Shown here piece after piece: positions 48,396-59,330 of a stretch of 64,000 nucleotides of DNA. The position numbers were made by a program, and so were the translations under genes. The first letter of the stretch is position 1. Each line of letters opens with the position of its first letter. Location of the stretch: the NCBI GenBank assembly GCA_007570785.1, contig ML662445.1:2111365-2175364 (forward strand), written 5' to 3'. The DNA is from Antilocapra americana (lineage: Eukaryota; Chordata; Mammalia; Artiodactyla; Antilocapridae). Below the pieces are notes generated by a model. That model searched no databases, was not told where the DNA came from, and was given only the letters and a program-made list of their open reading frames with translations.

Positions 48396-48598
48396 AAAGT
48401 GAAAGTGAGGTCGCTCAGTCGTGTTCGACTCTTTGCGACCCAGTGGACTGTAGCCCACCAGGCTCCTCTGTCCATCGGATTCTCCAGGCAAGAGTACTGG
48501 AGTGGGTTGCCATTTCCTTCTCAGGGGATCTTCCCAACCCGAGGATCGAACTCGGGTCTCCCGTATTACCTGCAGATGCTTTAACCTCTGAGCCAGGT
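48396..48598 (-). mobile_element. Bov-tA-type SINE in GALR1 intron 1
   Basis: AAAGTGAAAGTGAGGTCGCT to TTTAACCTCTGAGCC. The AAAGTGAAAGTG tail is characteristic of a younger bovid subfamily. Confidence 0.92.
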
Positions 48599-48679
48599 GC
48601 AAAGGACCTTCCACTAAACTGTCAGTGCAGAAAGCAACTCTGGAATGCAATTCCTTTTGTTAACTTCAAAACAAACAAA

Positions 48680-49170
48680 AAAAAAACCACTGTGATTTTA
48701 TAATGTCTTTTGATCTTGGCCTTGGCGGAACAATCAATCCTGAATGTAACATTTAAGTAGCGAAACCCTTCCATGCAAAGCAGACAATGACTGAATCAAA
48801 GGAAAGCAACTGAAGTCTTTAATCTTGATCTTTTTTCAAGCCCTAGAATGAATATGCAAATATTACTTTGAGTTTCAAAGAAATTTCCAGTTATGCTTAA
48901 AAGCAAACTATTTCCATATTTTTTTTAAAAAAGTCCCACTGGTCATGTATTTACTGAATTTTTTAATTTAAAAACTTAGCCTTAGGTGTGACTTTTATAA
49001 ATTCTCAAATGACAGAAATGTAGACTGGTTTCTTCCTGGAAGTTTATCTTGTTGTTTCCATTATAAAGACCTGAATTTCCAAAAGACCAAAGACTTTTGG
49101 GAAACAAAGGAAGACTATGCTTCGAGTATAATCCATGTAATGATGAATGAAAAGCCAAACACTTTAAGAA
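48680..49170. promoter_or_regulatory. Repeat-free intron 1 stretch with POU octamer
   Basis: Part of GALR1 intron 1 without recognised repeats, AT-rich, with perfect octamer ATGCAAAT at 48854-48861 and AATCAAAG/TTTAATC-like sites around it. It could be an intronic enhancer. This rests on composition and one motif only. Confidence 0.2.
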
Positions 49171-49871
49171 TCTCTCTAGTCTCAAGGCCCTTGCCCCACA
49201 GGCCCGCCTCCCCCACGGGGCTAGGAAGCCTGCATGGAAATCCTCCCTGAATGCTTTAGCAGCTTCACAGTCTCCGGCAGCTGCTTCACTCCTCCAAAAC
49301 CCTCTTTCCTTATCAATTCAATATGCACAGTGGCTCCAGCCCGCTGGGTCGCCTGCAGATCAAGGGACAGTGCACATGGGACCACTGCTCTGTGCAGACC
49401 AAGCTTTGATTTGCTTTTGCTGGAAGTGAGGGGAATGGACCAGCCATGTATCAAAGAGCTAAGCTACAGCGATTCCCAGTTTCCTGCCTTCATTGCCTCT
49501 CTTTATGCATAACCGTCGGTGAAGGACATTCTTTCAGATCATATCCAAAAGCATTACCATTCAAATTAGACACTAGAGAGGTGGCCTGAGGGGATGGGCA
49601 CACAAAACCAGGTGGCTCAGAGTCCACATTTCTGCTGGGGGAAAAAGAACTATGAGTGGAACAGAAGAACATAAGGACTGATTGCTGATTAGTCACCTGA
49701 TTATTCAGTCCTAGAGTCACAGGCTTATCAGAAAGAAACTGAGAAACAGAGAAGATAAAATGGTGCCAATCTCAGAATTCGGTCGCAGAGGTTTTTCTCT
49801 AGTGGCACTGGTACTGGGGAGGGTGTGTCGGGGAGAGAGGATGGCATCTCATGCACTGCATCTCCTGGTTA

Positions 49872-50092
49872 TTAAGCAGAAATGGTGGCTCAGACAGCAA
49901 ACAGTATGCCCACAATGTGGGAGACCCATGTTTGATCCCTAGGTGGGGAAGATCCCCTGGAAGAGGGAATGGCTACCCGCTCCAGTGTTCATGCCTGGAG
50001 AATTCTGTGGACAGAGGAGAGCTTGACCAGCTACAGTCCATGGGGTTGCAAAGAGTCAGACAGGACCAAGTGACTAACACACACACAAGCAA
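49872..50092 (+). mobile_element. Bov-tA-type SINE in GALR1 intron 1
   Basis: Head GGTGGCTCAGACAGCAAACA, body GGTGGGGAAGATCCCCTGGA, end CCAAGTGACTAACACACACA. It lies about 350 bases from the CpG island edge. Confidence 0.9.
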
Positions 50093-50931
50093 GTTGTGTG
50101 AAAGGTGTATGACTGCTAGATCAGTACAAAATCTTCAAAACCATGTGCTATTAATGGAAGAGAACTAGATTGTACTGAGCTGGGGGGAAGGGCACTGCAC
50201 CGAGAAAGGAGATGCTGGGTAAGAGGGACCAGAGACGTGTCAGCTGTGTGGCCCCCAGCAGAGGCTTTAGACCTGCCACCTGAACCACTTAATACTCTTT
50301 ACCTCTTCCTAAAAGGACTGAAATGGGGAAACGGCAGCTGCAAACCCATCCATCCAACGCTCTCTGGAGAATCCGGGAGGAAATACTTCTGACCATTTGG
50401 ATTTATGACGCCTAACTTGTGTTATGAAATAAAACTCAAAGTTCTGTCGCCAGGAGCAGCGGTTTCACAAAGCCGATCCTGGCCGGCGCCCCAGCCCCGT
50501 GAACCCCGCGGGCAGGGAAATCCCCCCATCCGACCCCAGTTGAGGGCTGCGGAAAGGCGCGGACCCTCCACCCAGCAAAGGGACGCGCTCCACAGGACCT
50601 GGCTCTCGCGTGACGCTGCGGCCACGCAGGCGATCAGGAAGGCTGAGCGGGCTACGCGGCTAAAGCCTCCTGAGAAGTGGGCGTTGAACCCCGCCTCCTG
50701 TGGGGACCACCTCAGGGCCCAGGGCTTGCAGGGGCAGGGACGGAGGCCCAGACCTGCAAACTTTATCGGTGTCGCCCAAACTCCAGGCAACTTTCGCGCA
50801 GCATCAAACCCGCGAGCCCAAGCCGCGGCGGAGGACGCGAAGGCTTGGGCAGAAAACTCGCGGGGGACCAGGGCAAGGGGGCGGGGCCCCGGAGGGGTGC
50901 GGGGACCGAGGACCCGCCCCGCGGCCAGCAC

Positions 50932-51597
50932 CTTGGCGTAGCAGAAGCAGATGAGCAGGAGCGGCAGCAGGTAGCCGAAGACGAAGGTGCACACCACGTA
51001 GGCTTTCTTGTGGCGCTGGTTGGGCCACTGCTCCCAGCAGAACGTCTGGTTGCTGACGTCCCGGTGGAAGAGGCGCTGGTGGTAGGCCACCGGCGAGGCC
51101 ATGGCGATGGACAGCGCCCAGATGAAGCCGACGCCCAGCAGCGCATTGCGGGACACCCGCAGGGCGGAGGAGCGGCGCGAGTGCACGATGGCCACGTAGC
51201 GGTCCACCGACATCGCGGCCAGCGTGAAGATGCTGACCAGCATGGACACGGTGAAGAAGTAGTGAATGAACTTGCAGATGAAGGCGCCCAGCACCCAGGT
51301 GGGCAGCGCGTACACCGTGGCCTGGAAGGGGATGCAGAAGAGCAGGTAGGCCAGGTCGGCGATGCTCAGGTTCAGGATGAACAGGTTCGTGGTGCTGCGC
51401 GGCTTGCCCGGCTTGCTGCGCGCCAGCACGGTGATCACCAGGCTGTTGCCCAGCACGCCGAGCGCGAAGATCAGGCCGAACACCACCAGCGTAACGAAGT
51501 TCTCCACGCCGATGCCGAAGAGCGGCCTGGGTTCCGGGGTCGGGGGCTCGAACACGCTCGCATTCCCCTCGCTGAAGTTCCCAGCCTCCAGCTCCAT
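50932..51597 (-). CDS. GALR1: Galanin receptor type 1, coding exon 1 (residues 1-222)
   Basis: Class A G-protein-coupled receptor of the plasma membrane that binds the neuropeptide galanin and, from family knowledge, couples mainly to Gi/o. This exon encodes the N-terminus and TM1-TM5. Visible landmarks are N-glycosylation sequons at N7, N12 and N183, N51 (1.50) in TM1, D81 (2.50) in TM2, the extracellular disulfide pair C108 and C187, and the D132-R133-Y134 motif at the end of TM3. The start is the first in-frame ATG, in a strong Kozak context (GCCATGG). The open frame continues upstream to 51831 but that stretch has no ATG and begins with GTG, so it is untranslated. The exon ends AAG followed by a gtgctg donor (50931-50930), phase 0. 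The open frame past this donor, to 50422, is intronic. The N-terminal tail (about residues 4-25) and second extracellular loop are the parts that look least like the human protein as I remember it. Confidence 0.98.
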
Positions 51598-52394
51598 GGC
51601 GCGCAGGGGGAGCCTAGGTCGCGCTGGGGAAGGGAGCCTGCCGGGGAAGGAGGGTACCGCCGGGCTCCGGGGGACCCAGCTCGGGGCACTCAGAACCCAG
51701 GCGCCCGGGCCGAGTGGCACCGTCTTTTCGGACGGGGCCACCTGAGAGAGGACGCAGACGGGAGCCGGATCTGGACCTTCCCGGACTCGCGAGGATGCCC
51801 CGAGAGCGCCGGGCGGCCGCTGATCCGCCACCGAGCCGGGGAGGCGGGACCGCCGGTGCAGCCCTGGGGGAGGAGAGAGCCTCTCTGCGCCTTACCGGCT
51901 CGGCGCCCCTGCAGGTCGTTTCCCTCGTCCCCGAGGCTGCGGGCGGCACCTGTTGCTCCGCGCGGCTCCCTTCCCGCGACGCTCCAGGGGACACAGCCGG
52001 GCGCGCAGCAGCGCAGCGCGCGGTTCGTGGAGAGGGCTCGCCGCGCCCCCCAACCGACGGACGCCGCTTTCCCCTCGTAGTTTTTGGGCGAGCGCTCTGT
52101 CTGCGCCTTCGCCGTCGTCCGCAGGGTGCCGCTGAGATGTAGTGGGTACTCAGCCAGGCTGAAATCCGCGCTGCCCAGAGGGTCCCCCCCCCCGACCCCG
52201 TCTCCCGGAAGTCGAGGCGCGCGCAGAGACTGGAGGAATCCTAATGGGGTGGGCGACCGCCCACCGCCTCTCCGAGAACAGTCGCGCGCTCTTCTCTGCG
52301 CACTGCGGAGCTGCCTGAGTCCAGGGACAGCAGCAGCCGCCGGGGTGCAGCCCCCCCCCCCGACCCGGGCGAGCAAGGCTGTGCGCGATCCGGG

Positions 52395-52530
52395 CGCGCT
52401 GGGCGGGGAGGCGCGCGGCGCGCCGGCCGCCTCCTGCATCAACAGCGCTTGTCTCTTCGCTTCAGGGCTGGCGGTCGGAGAGCCCGCTCCCCGCCCCAGG
52501 GATGAAGCTCAGAGGTCCGTGATTGGCCCT
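52395..52530 (-). promoter_or_regulatory. GALR1: Probable GALR1 core promoter (CCAAT plus GC boxes)
   Basis: Read on the minus strand, the order is GGCCAATCAC (CCAAT on 52526-52522), a GC box GGGGCGGGG (52497-52489) and a second GC box CCCCGCCC (52408-52401). This CCAAT then Sp1-type arrangement is typical of TATA-less CpG-island promoters. Transcription would then start somewhere near 52300-52400, giving a 5' UTR of roughly 700-800 bases if unspliced. No TATA box was seen. The start site itself is inferred. Confidence 0.45.
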
Positions 52531-53157
52531 GCGGCTACCCGGGGCTTTGTAAAATTCCTGACCCAACCCTGCCGGCTGCTAGGGAGGGAACTAGCTGGAA
52601 AGGAAACGGTTGGCCTGTTAGAGTTTTCTTGATAAACGTGGGTAAGAGGAAAGGGGAAGATGTCCTGTTTACATCGTCCAACTTCAGATCAGTTTTGCCT
52701 TATGTTACTCATCTGAGCGACATATACAGAAGGCGCGAAATATTTATAAAATCAAAAGAATAGATTTCATTTCACTGCTGTGGATCCGCCGACAACAAAA
52801 GAGATGGTTACCTCTCAAAGTGTTAGTAAGCGCTATATGCTTGCGAGTTCCCAACTAAAGGGCTGAAATTGATCCCTTCATTCGCAGTGTTTATATGATC
52901 TGTCTATATTCCCTTTCAAGTATCCGCACATCTTCCACCATTCTTCAGATGACGCCCGAGTGTCCACTAGGCGCTGATCCCTGTGGCTGAGGGGGCCGGG
53001 AATGCGGTGGGGAACAGGGGGCCGTGTCCTCCGGGGCAGGTGCTGTGATGGAAGTGAGCCCCTTGAGGCAGGTCTGCCCTGGCCTCAGAAGTTTAGGGAG
53101 TAAGTAGTATTTGATTTCTCTTTGACTCTATGTGGACAGTTGTATTCTGCTTCATTT

Positions 53158-53320
53158 CCAGAAAGATTCTGATGCAGTTCATCAAACACCTGCTATATAC
53201 CAGACATCTTACCTGCATTCTTTGCTTCATTTAATGCTCAAAGTTCCCTTCTTGTTGTGTCCACACACATTTCCCAGAGGATGAGATTGAGTAGCTTGCT
53301 TATCAAGTATCCTGGTAAAG
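53158..53320 (+). mobile_element. MIR-like SINE remnant
   Basis: AACACCTGCTATATACCAGA, TTCATTTAATGCTCAAAG and GAGTAGCTTGCTTATCAAG follow MIR order. Confidence 0.6.
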
Positions 53321-53879
53321 CAAGAACACCCTTGCCTTCCGTAAGAGGCTGGCTGGACCTTGTTCAGTTGTCTTGTCCATCAGCCTCAGGGCCAAGGGGC
53401 CCTCTGACCTACACTGTCACAGTGATGGTGTTCTGTACTACACTGAAAGTTGTTTGTAATTAGATTTGGGGAAGGGTTTTCTTATTATTATGAACTATTT
53501 TCAACATGGAACAGATATTATAAAACTGTATGTAATACTAACATGCTCATCAAGCAGCTTGGAATCATAAAAGAAATTATCAATAAAATTGAAAGCACTT
53601 TTGTATTCTTCCCCAATCAAAACCTTCACCCTCACCCCACCATTTCCAGATAACCTAAGTGTATCATCTATTGATCATTTATTTATGCATTTATGGCCTG
53701 TGCATATATTCTTAATATTCTGTGGGTTTTGGTCTTACTTTTATGTCTGGGGTTATATTTCCCTTAATGTGTACTCTGTTATTACTGTAAATATACCAAC
53801 ACTGTTGCTTTTCATTGGTCTGCTCAATCTTTTCAATCTTCCTATGCCCTGTGATTCTCTGCTCTCTCTTGAAAACAGC

Positions 53880-54075
53880 ACATAATTGAGTTACTCTAAA
53901 ATCCAACTTAATAATCTCAATTTTTTTTAACCTGGTGAATTTAATCTATTTACATTTATTGTTATAATAAGTTTTTATAACTCTAAGTTTTAACATTTTA
54001 TTTTATACTAATACATCCTATTTGTTTTCTGTTTCCTCGCTTCTTTTCCTCCTCTTTTTTGTCATACTTAAGATT
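53880..54075 (-). mobile_element. Probable old L1 fragment
   Basis: AT-rich sequence with AATTTAATCTATTTACATTT and a T-rich run towards TTTCCTCCTC, resembling antisense old L1. The adjoining 53470-53640 may also be ancient LINE. Weak evidence. Confidence 0.35.
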
Positions 54076-54139
54076 GCATTTGAAGGTGGCTTTTCCCCTT
54101 TCATTGGAAGGAGAAAGAATGTGGTTTGTTTTTATTCTT

Positions 54140-54250
54140 TTGCTAGTTACCCTTCAGTGCCTGCTACTTGCCCAAAATTATTTTAGGTTCTGAAAACAGA
54201 ATAAAAAACAAAGTCAGGTTCCTTATTTCATGGATCTTATCCTTTGTTAT
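54140..54250 (+). mobile_element. MIR- or L2-like remnant
   Basis: AGTGCCTGCTACTTGCCC, AGGTTCTGAAAACAGAATAA and TTCATGGATCTTATCC fit an old mammalian SINE/LINE end. Confidence 0.4.
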
Positions 54251-54629
54251 GAATAAAAGAGATGGATGCAACTCCCGTCCCTTAAATGTACCCTTTTACA
54301 TTCTTCCTTCCAAAGATCACAGTGTGGGCGGGTGGTGGAGAGTAAGTTTAAGGTGGAGAAACCTGACAGACGCCACTTCAGGCAGGTGACCAAGCAGACA
54401 CTGGGGGAATCTGGTGAAGTCGAGAGTCAGGACAGAGGGTGGCTGGCCCAGATCCGTCAGTGCTGCTCCGTTGTCGCCATGCATGCACCCACCGTGACCG
54501 CAGAGCACACCGCCCCAGAGGGAACGCGGTGCAGGAACCCCCAGACGGCAAATGTGTGAACCAAAACCTTCTCTCACATAAGGTGTTTATTTGTTAAACA
54601 GGAAAGGAGTATGACCCAGGAGGCCAACC

Positions 54630-54820
54630 TGACTCAGCAGGTAAAGAATTCAAGTGCAACACAGAACACACAGGAGACACAGGGTCAATCCCTGGGTCAG
54701 GAAGATCCCCTGGAGGAGGAAATGGCTACCAGCTCCAGTATTCTTGCCTGGACAATCCCATGGACAGAGGAGCCTGGCGCGCTATAGTCCAAAGGGTGGC
54801 AAAACATGTCTAAGCACTCA
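54630..54820 (+). mobile_element. Bov-tA-type SINE
   Basis: Diverged head, clear body CAATCCCTGGGTCAGGAAGA to GAGCCTGGCGCGCTATAGTC, then decayed end. Confidence 0.88.
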
Positions 54821-55049
54821 GGCCCAGCATCCCTGCATCATCTGCAGAGAGCTCAGTGTTCATAGATCTCGGTGCTCTGAGGGGCTGCTGCCTCCCCCTC
54901 CAGGCCGAGCTCACCGGGAGAAACTGTCAACGATGTCAGTGATGTCAACACATAGCCCCACGAGGATAAAGGGATAAAGGACGAAAACCCGATACTTACA
55001 GGATAATTAGTCTTGTTACGGAGACAGGAGTTCCAGGGAGTGCAGACAA

Positions 55050-55071
55050 AGGAGAGAGAGAGAGAGAGAGC
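55050..55071. repeat. Short (GA)n
   Basis: Around nine GA units. Confidence 0.85.
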
Positions 55072-56279
55072 TATACGTTTGTACTTTGGATGCTCTGAGC
55101 TGTTTTTACTTTGCCCGTGTTCTTCATTTCAAACCCAGACTTTCAAATATTCGGAAGAGAAGTAAACATATACCTTCTAGTCTAAAAGAATGAAGGACAT
55201 TTTCCAAGTCTCTTTCCAAAAAAGTGTCACTGTTTCATCTCATAGGACTCAATAAATCGAAAACTACAGGAAGAAATTCCTCTTTTACAAGAAAATCACT
55301 CAAAAGTATCCAAATGAAGTCATTTAAAATGTCATCAAACCAGAACTCCAGGTTCAGCACTGAATAAGGGACCTGCTGATGGACCAGGACCCTGTCCACA
55401 AGCCCATCCTCCACTCCCAGCTCAGGACACAAACCACGAAACACTGGGTGCAAACTTGAATCAGTGAAGCAGACCAAGTCCTTCCAGCCTGTCCCGCGTA
55501 CTTCCAAGAGCATCCACATCCCGTGAGCGCTGTCAGCACATGCCTCCTTCCAAGCTGGCCTGACGCTTGGTCCCGGTAGCTCCTGCCTCCTCCTCCAGCA
55601 AGTCCCTCAACTGGTCCTGGAGTGGTCCACCTCTGCTCAGCTCCGTTTCCTCAGTCTGCAAACATGCCACAACCTGGAAGAAGCTCTAACTCTGCCTTCT
55701 GTCAACCTCCTCCCTCCTCCCCACTCCACTGTCTGACTTCTCAGAGAGCCCTGAGCTACAGATTCAGATTTATTCAAACATTATCCATTGGAATTGTGTT
55801 CTGACCCTCCAAGGAAACTGAGGCCTGAGTCCCTGAAGACCTTGAAGAGAAGAGCTGTCCCGCTGCCTTGAATGAAGCCTCAGAATACTGAGTCTCAACG
55901 AGATCTCTACTTGATAGAGGGTTGATGTATTAGGGTCTAGTTGTTACTGCAGGCAGCCCGCGCTGGTTAACATCCCCGGCAGAAGTCAGACCACGGAGCG
56001 TGTGCAGAATGCCAAGAAACGATGGTGTGTGGCCAAAGCTTGGGGAATCCTAAAACTTGAGGAATAAGAATTTGAGAAACCAAAAAGTGACTGGGGGAAG
56101 GATCTTCCTGTATGTAGGAGAAGGAGGACAGGAGAGAGAGACAAAGCGGGGAGAAGCTGGACATTCAGACAGTTGACAGCATCATTAATATTTTCAACAG
56201 GCCAGGAGGAATGGGGATTGAAGCTATATTAAACACTGATTAAACAAAGATCAGTTTCAGTGGACTTTTTTTAAAAAAT

Positions 56280-56960
56280 AATGACAAACATAGCACCTGT
56301 AAGACAACTCACTGGCTTTTATTGGCTCAATCCTGAAAGAATTTCTGACATTATTCTATGCTCTTGTCAGCGCTTGCTTTTAATCCACCAAGTGGAGAGA
56401 CAAACGTTTACTTAGTTCTTTCTCTTTCGTTAAATATTTAGATTGCTTATGATAATGAAATACGGAAAGCAAGGTCACAATGAACTTTTGTGCTTGCAGA
56501 AATTATTTCCTCTGATGGTTTATCTCCTTAAGATTAAATATGTAGAAGTGTGCTTGATATTCTATGTGGTGCTTAGAACTAGTGGCGATTATGCCATCCA
56601 AAATTGCCTAATTATTTTCTGCTAATTTAATATATCAAATCTTTTCATTTCTTAGGGTAGTTTAACAACTGCATTGAAAGCTGTGGAGCAGGTCTCTCAC
56701 ATTTCACCACCTAATGTTCTAATCAGCTTATTACAATGAAGTTTAACGTAATTAATCGTTGCATATTAATGTACTAATAATCCTTTGCTATGATGTGCCC
56801 AGCAACCTGCCTAATAAAGTGACAGTATCCCTGGGAATTACACAGAAACAAATGCCTCCTTTCTATGTAAAAGCAATGGTACATTAGTTCACTGTCTGAC
56901 CCAGGTATATTCAATTAGCTCGTTCTCCCCGAGATCATGTAAAAGAACGTTTACTGGGAT
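56280..56960. promoter_or_regulatory. Repeat-poor AT-rich block, candidate distal enhancer
   Basis: About 680 bp with no recognised repeat and balanced AT-rich composition, 4.7-5.4 kb upstream of the GALR1 start codon. It is dense in homeodomain-type cores: TAATTA near 56608 and 56748, TTGCATATTAAT near 56759 (POU-like), and several ATTA/TAAT. It also has CAAGGTCACA near 56470, an orphan-nuclear-receptor-like half-site. Such composition is common in conserved non-coding elements. Conservation itself cannot be tested here. Confidence 0.3.
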
Positions 56961-58278
56961 GATTTTAAAACAAGAAAGCATCCGTAAGAATTGCAGATGG
57001 TCATAACCCTTTTGCCTTCATAATCCACATTGACATTTTGTGACAAATGAAAGTTACACATGCAGATGGTTAGACAATTCAAGTCATAAGGAAAGGCATG
57101 AAATTGAACAGTACCTAAAGCAGACAGATCCCTGGAGACAGAAGGTACATCCGAGGAGGGGTTGTGGGGCCGGGGTGGGGGAGCTGATTGATACAGACCT
57201 TGGCTTTGCAATGGCGCAGAAGTTCTGGAACTGCAGAGCGGGGACAGCTGCACAGTGCTGTCTAGGTACCGGATGCCACTAAATTGCACACTGTTTTAAA
57301 AATTATTTTGACCGTCCAGAGAGGCTCCCAAGATCTTAGTTCTCTAACTGAGGATGGAACCCAAATCATTCACCTCCTCATTCCCAAGCAGCTGCAGAAC
57401 CCCACCCCCCAAGTGCCCACCCCTCTCCCACGGGCTCTCTCTGGGCAGACCACACAGCTCCTTTCGTGTCTGGATGGCGTGTCGCCGATGGGCCATGCCG
57501 CACTCAGCCCCAGCAGGAGGAGAGCTGGGGTGGGTCTTACAGAGCAGAGGCCCTGCCTTTGCTTCCAGCCACATGGGGTAAGGAGCTCTAGCACTCTCAA
57601 GGCCATGTTTGCAGGCTCAGAAGGGTTAACAGAGTCTGGGAGCCAAAAAGCTTCAGGGAATATCCAACCTAGATGTCAGCTCTGCACCCACGTAACTCAT
57701 TGTCCTCTGGGGTCCAGGCCTGCTTCATAGATGGGCGTCTTGCATCCATGAAGCTCCTGAAATGTTATTCAGAACCCATGTGCAGCAAGCATCCTAGCCT
57801 TATCAGCTCCTCAAAGATGTCAGCGAATCTGTGAAGTGAAGAGACACTGAGTCCAGGAGATTTCCTGAGGGATTCCCCAGGAAGTCCAAACACGTGATCC
57901 TCACACAGTCAAAGTACCCCCTTTTACTGGGCGAGGGAAGACAGGGACTTCTTTTAATAACAGTGACACGTTCACTCTGAATGTGAGTGCAGTTTGGAGT
58001 GGGGATCATACAGCTTCTGTCACTATTCTGATTCCTGTAGGAGAGGGCGCCCCTGAAATAAGCTACATGAGAAAGAAGTCGTTTGATCCAAATTTCATCA
58101 CATAGGTTATTGGCTGCAAGGGAGAGGACAATAAGGAAAGAGGTGCAGTCATATTTGAAATCTAGGTCTGGTAATATTTATCATGGAGCATGAAGTGAAA
58201 TACTCTTAGAAGAAAAACTTCCTAATCACATGATTGAAAGTGGTCAGTGAACAGTGCCTTAAATATGAAGTGTCTTTG
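56961..58278. other. Intergenic, no gene recognised
   Basis: Mixed composition. A 148-codon frame at 57284-57730 is matched by other open frames on both strands and has no visible domain. Confidence 0.65.
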
Positions 58279-58490
58279 TGTGTGTTGGGTGGCTCAGTCG
58301 TGTTCGGCTGCCCCATGGACTGTAGCCCAGCAGGCTCCTCTGTCCATGGGATTCTCCAGGCAAGAATACTGGAGTGGATTGCCATTTCCTTCCTCAGGGG
58401 ATCTTCCCGACTCAGGGATCAAACCCACATCTCCTGCGTCTCCTGCATTGGCAGACAGAGTCTTTACCACTGAGCCACCTGGGAAGTCCT
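58279..58490 (-). mobile_element. Bov-tA-type SINE
   Basis: TTGGGTGGCTCAGTCGTGTT to GAGCCACCTGGGAAGTCC. CCTTAAAT occurs at 58257-58264 and again at 58489-58496, a likely short target-site duplication. Confidence 0.92.
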
Positions 58491-58519
58491 TAAATCTCTA
58501 TTTAACATAGTAATATGAA

Positions 58520-58630
58520 TACGGGGTTGAAACTGTCCATGTTCAAATTCCAGCTTTGCCATTCAGTACCTTGGGATGTTAAGAGAGTTCATTTCGATTT
58601 GGCCAATAGGCATAATCTTTTATACCCAGT
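58520..58630 (+). mobile_element. MIR-like SINE remnant
   Basis: TTCAAATTCCAGCTTTGCCA followed by CAGTACCTTGGGATGTTAA is the MIR core in decayed form. Confidence 0.45.
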
Positions 58631-58639
58631 GGAATGAAG

Positions 58640-59035
58640 TTGACATTTGAGATGAGACGCAAAAAAACCTCAATGGCTATAAAAAGGAATGAAATTCTGC
58701 AATTTGCCGCAGTGTGAAATCTAAGAAATGACACAAACAAATGTATATGAAAAACAGAAACAGACTCATGGACACAGAAAGCAAACTAGTGGTTACCAGA
58801 TGGGAGAGGGAAGGGGGGAGTGGTGAACTGGGGGTAGAGGATTAAGAAATACTGACTGCTGTGTATAAAATAGATAAGCAGCAAGGATGAATTGTGTAGC
58901 ACAACGGTAATCATTATCTAGTAATAACTTTCAATAGAGTATGATCAGTAGAAGATACTGAATCACTATATTGTATGCCTGTAAACAACAAAAAGTGGTA
59001 AATCAACTCCATTTGAATTAAAAAAAAAAAAACTC
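58640..59035 (+). mobile_element. Older L1 3' end
   Basis: Contains CAGAAACAGACTCATGGACA, ACTAGTGGTTACCAGATGGG and a terminal poly(A) at about 59018-59031, the usual 3' end of an old mammalian L1. Non-coding remnant. Confidence 0.85.
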
Positions 59036-59244
59036 AACAGAAGCAAAAAAAATTAGCCTCATTCCTTTTGTGCCCTGATGTTCTTATCTGGACCACCGCA
59101 GATGACGGTGGTGATTACAACAGTGCCAAAATTCCTGACTCAAAGGATGCTGTAAAAACTAAATGGGCTCATACACAAAGCTGGAGAAGTGGGCCAGAGA
59201 CCCACGCTGGGTCTGTCCATTTCAAGCTGTTTCATAGCCAAGCA

Positions 59245-59330
59245 TATGCATCAGGCTGGAGTCTGGTCCTAGCTCAGCCACTACCTATGCAGGCAACTTT
59301 AACTGTGCTTCTTACACTCTCTCTATGATA
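59245..59330 (+). mobile_element. MIR-like SINE remnant
   Basis: CAGGCTGGAGTCTGGTCCTA and CTCAGCCACTACCTATGCAG are MIR-like. Weak. Confidence 0.4.

Larger units (their letters stand above)
46335..50931 (-). other. GALR1: GALR1 intron 1 (4,597 bp)
   Basis: Phase-0 intron starting gtgctggcc at the exon 1 end and closing with tttttcag before exon 2. The first 500 bp (50931-50440) is still CpG-rich and open in the exon 1 frame. SINEs sit at 47239-47452, 48396-48598 and 49872-50092. The stretch 48680-49170 has no obvious repeat and includes a perfect POU octamer ATGCAAAT at 48854-48861. Nothing in the intron looks like another coding exon. Confidence 0.95.
50440..52560. promoter_or_regulatory. 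GALR1: CpG island over GALR1 exon 1 and promoter
   Basis: CpG dinucleotides and G+C rise sharply from about 50440, through all of exon 1 and its upstream region, and fall again by about 52560, where the sequence becomes AT-rich. This is the only large CpG island in the window. Islands of this kind normally mark promoters, and GALR1 is known to be CpG-island associated and methylated in some tumours. Edges were judged by eye. Confidence 0.92.
52561..56279. other. GALR1 upstream flank, no gene recognised
   Basis: AT-rich non-coding DNA with old repeats. A 94-codon minus-strand frame at 55519-55235 has no recognisable similarity. No splice-supported exon was found. Confidence 0.65.

Noticed and set aside
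50422..51831. 469-codon single frame covering exon 1 and both flanks, as an intronless receptor
   Set aside because: Upstream extension starts at GTG and has no ATG. Downstream of K222 the sequence leaves the receptor family exactly at a GT donor, and TM6-TM7 are found in exons 2-3.
50677..52080. 467-codon plus-strand frame antisense to GALR1 exon 1
   Set aside because: It mirrors the minus-strand coding exon in a very GC-rich CpG island where stops are rare. Its product is low-complexity (His/Gln/Glu/Gly-rich) with no domain.
55235..55519. 94-codon minus-strand frame as a processed pseudogene or ERV piece
   Set aside because: No similarity I can name, no flanking LTR, poly(A) tail or target-site duplication seen.
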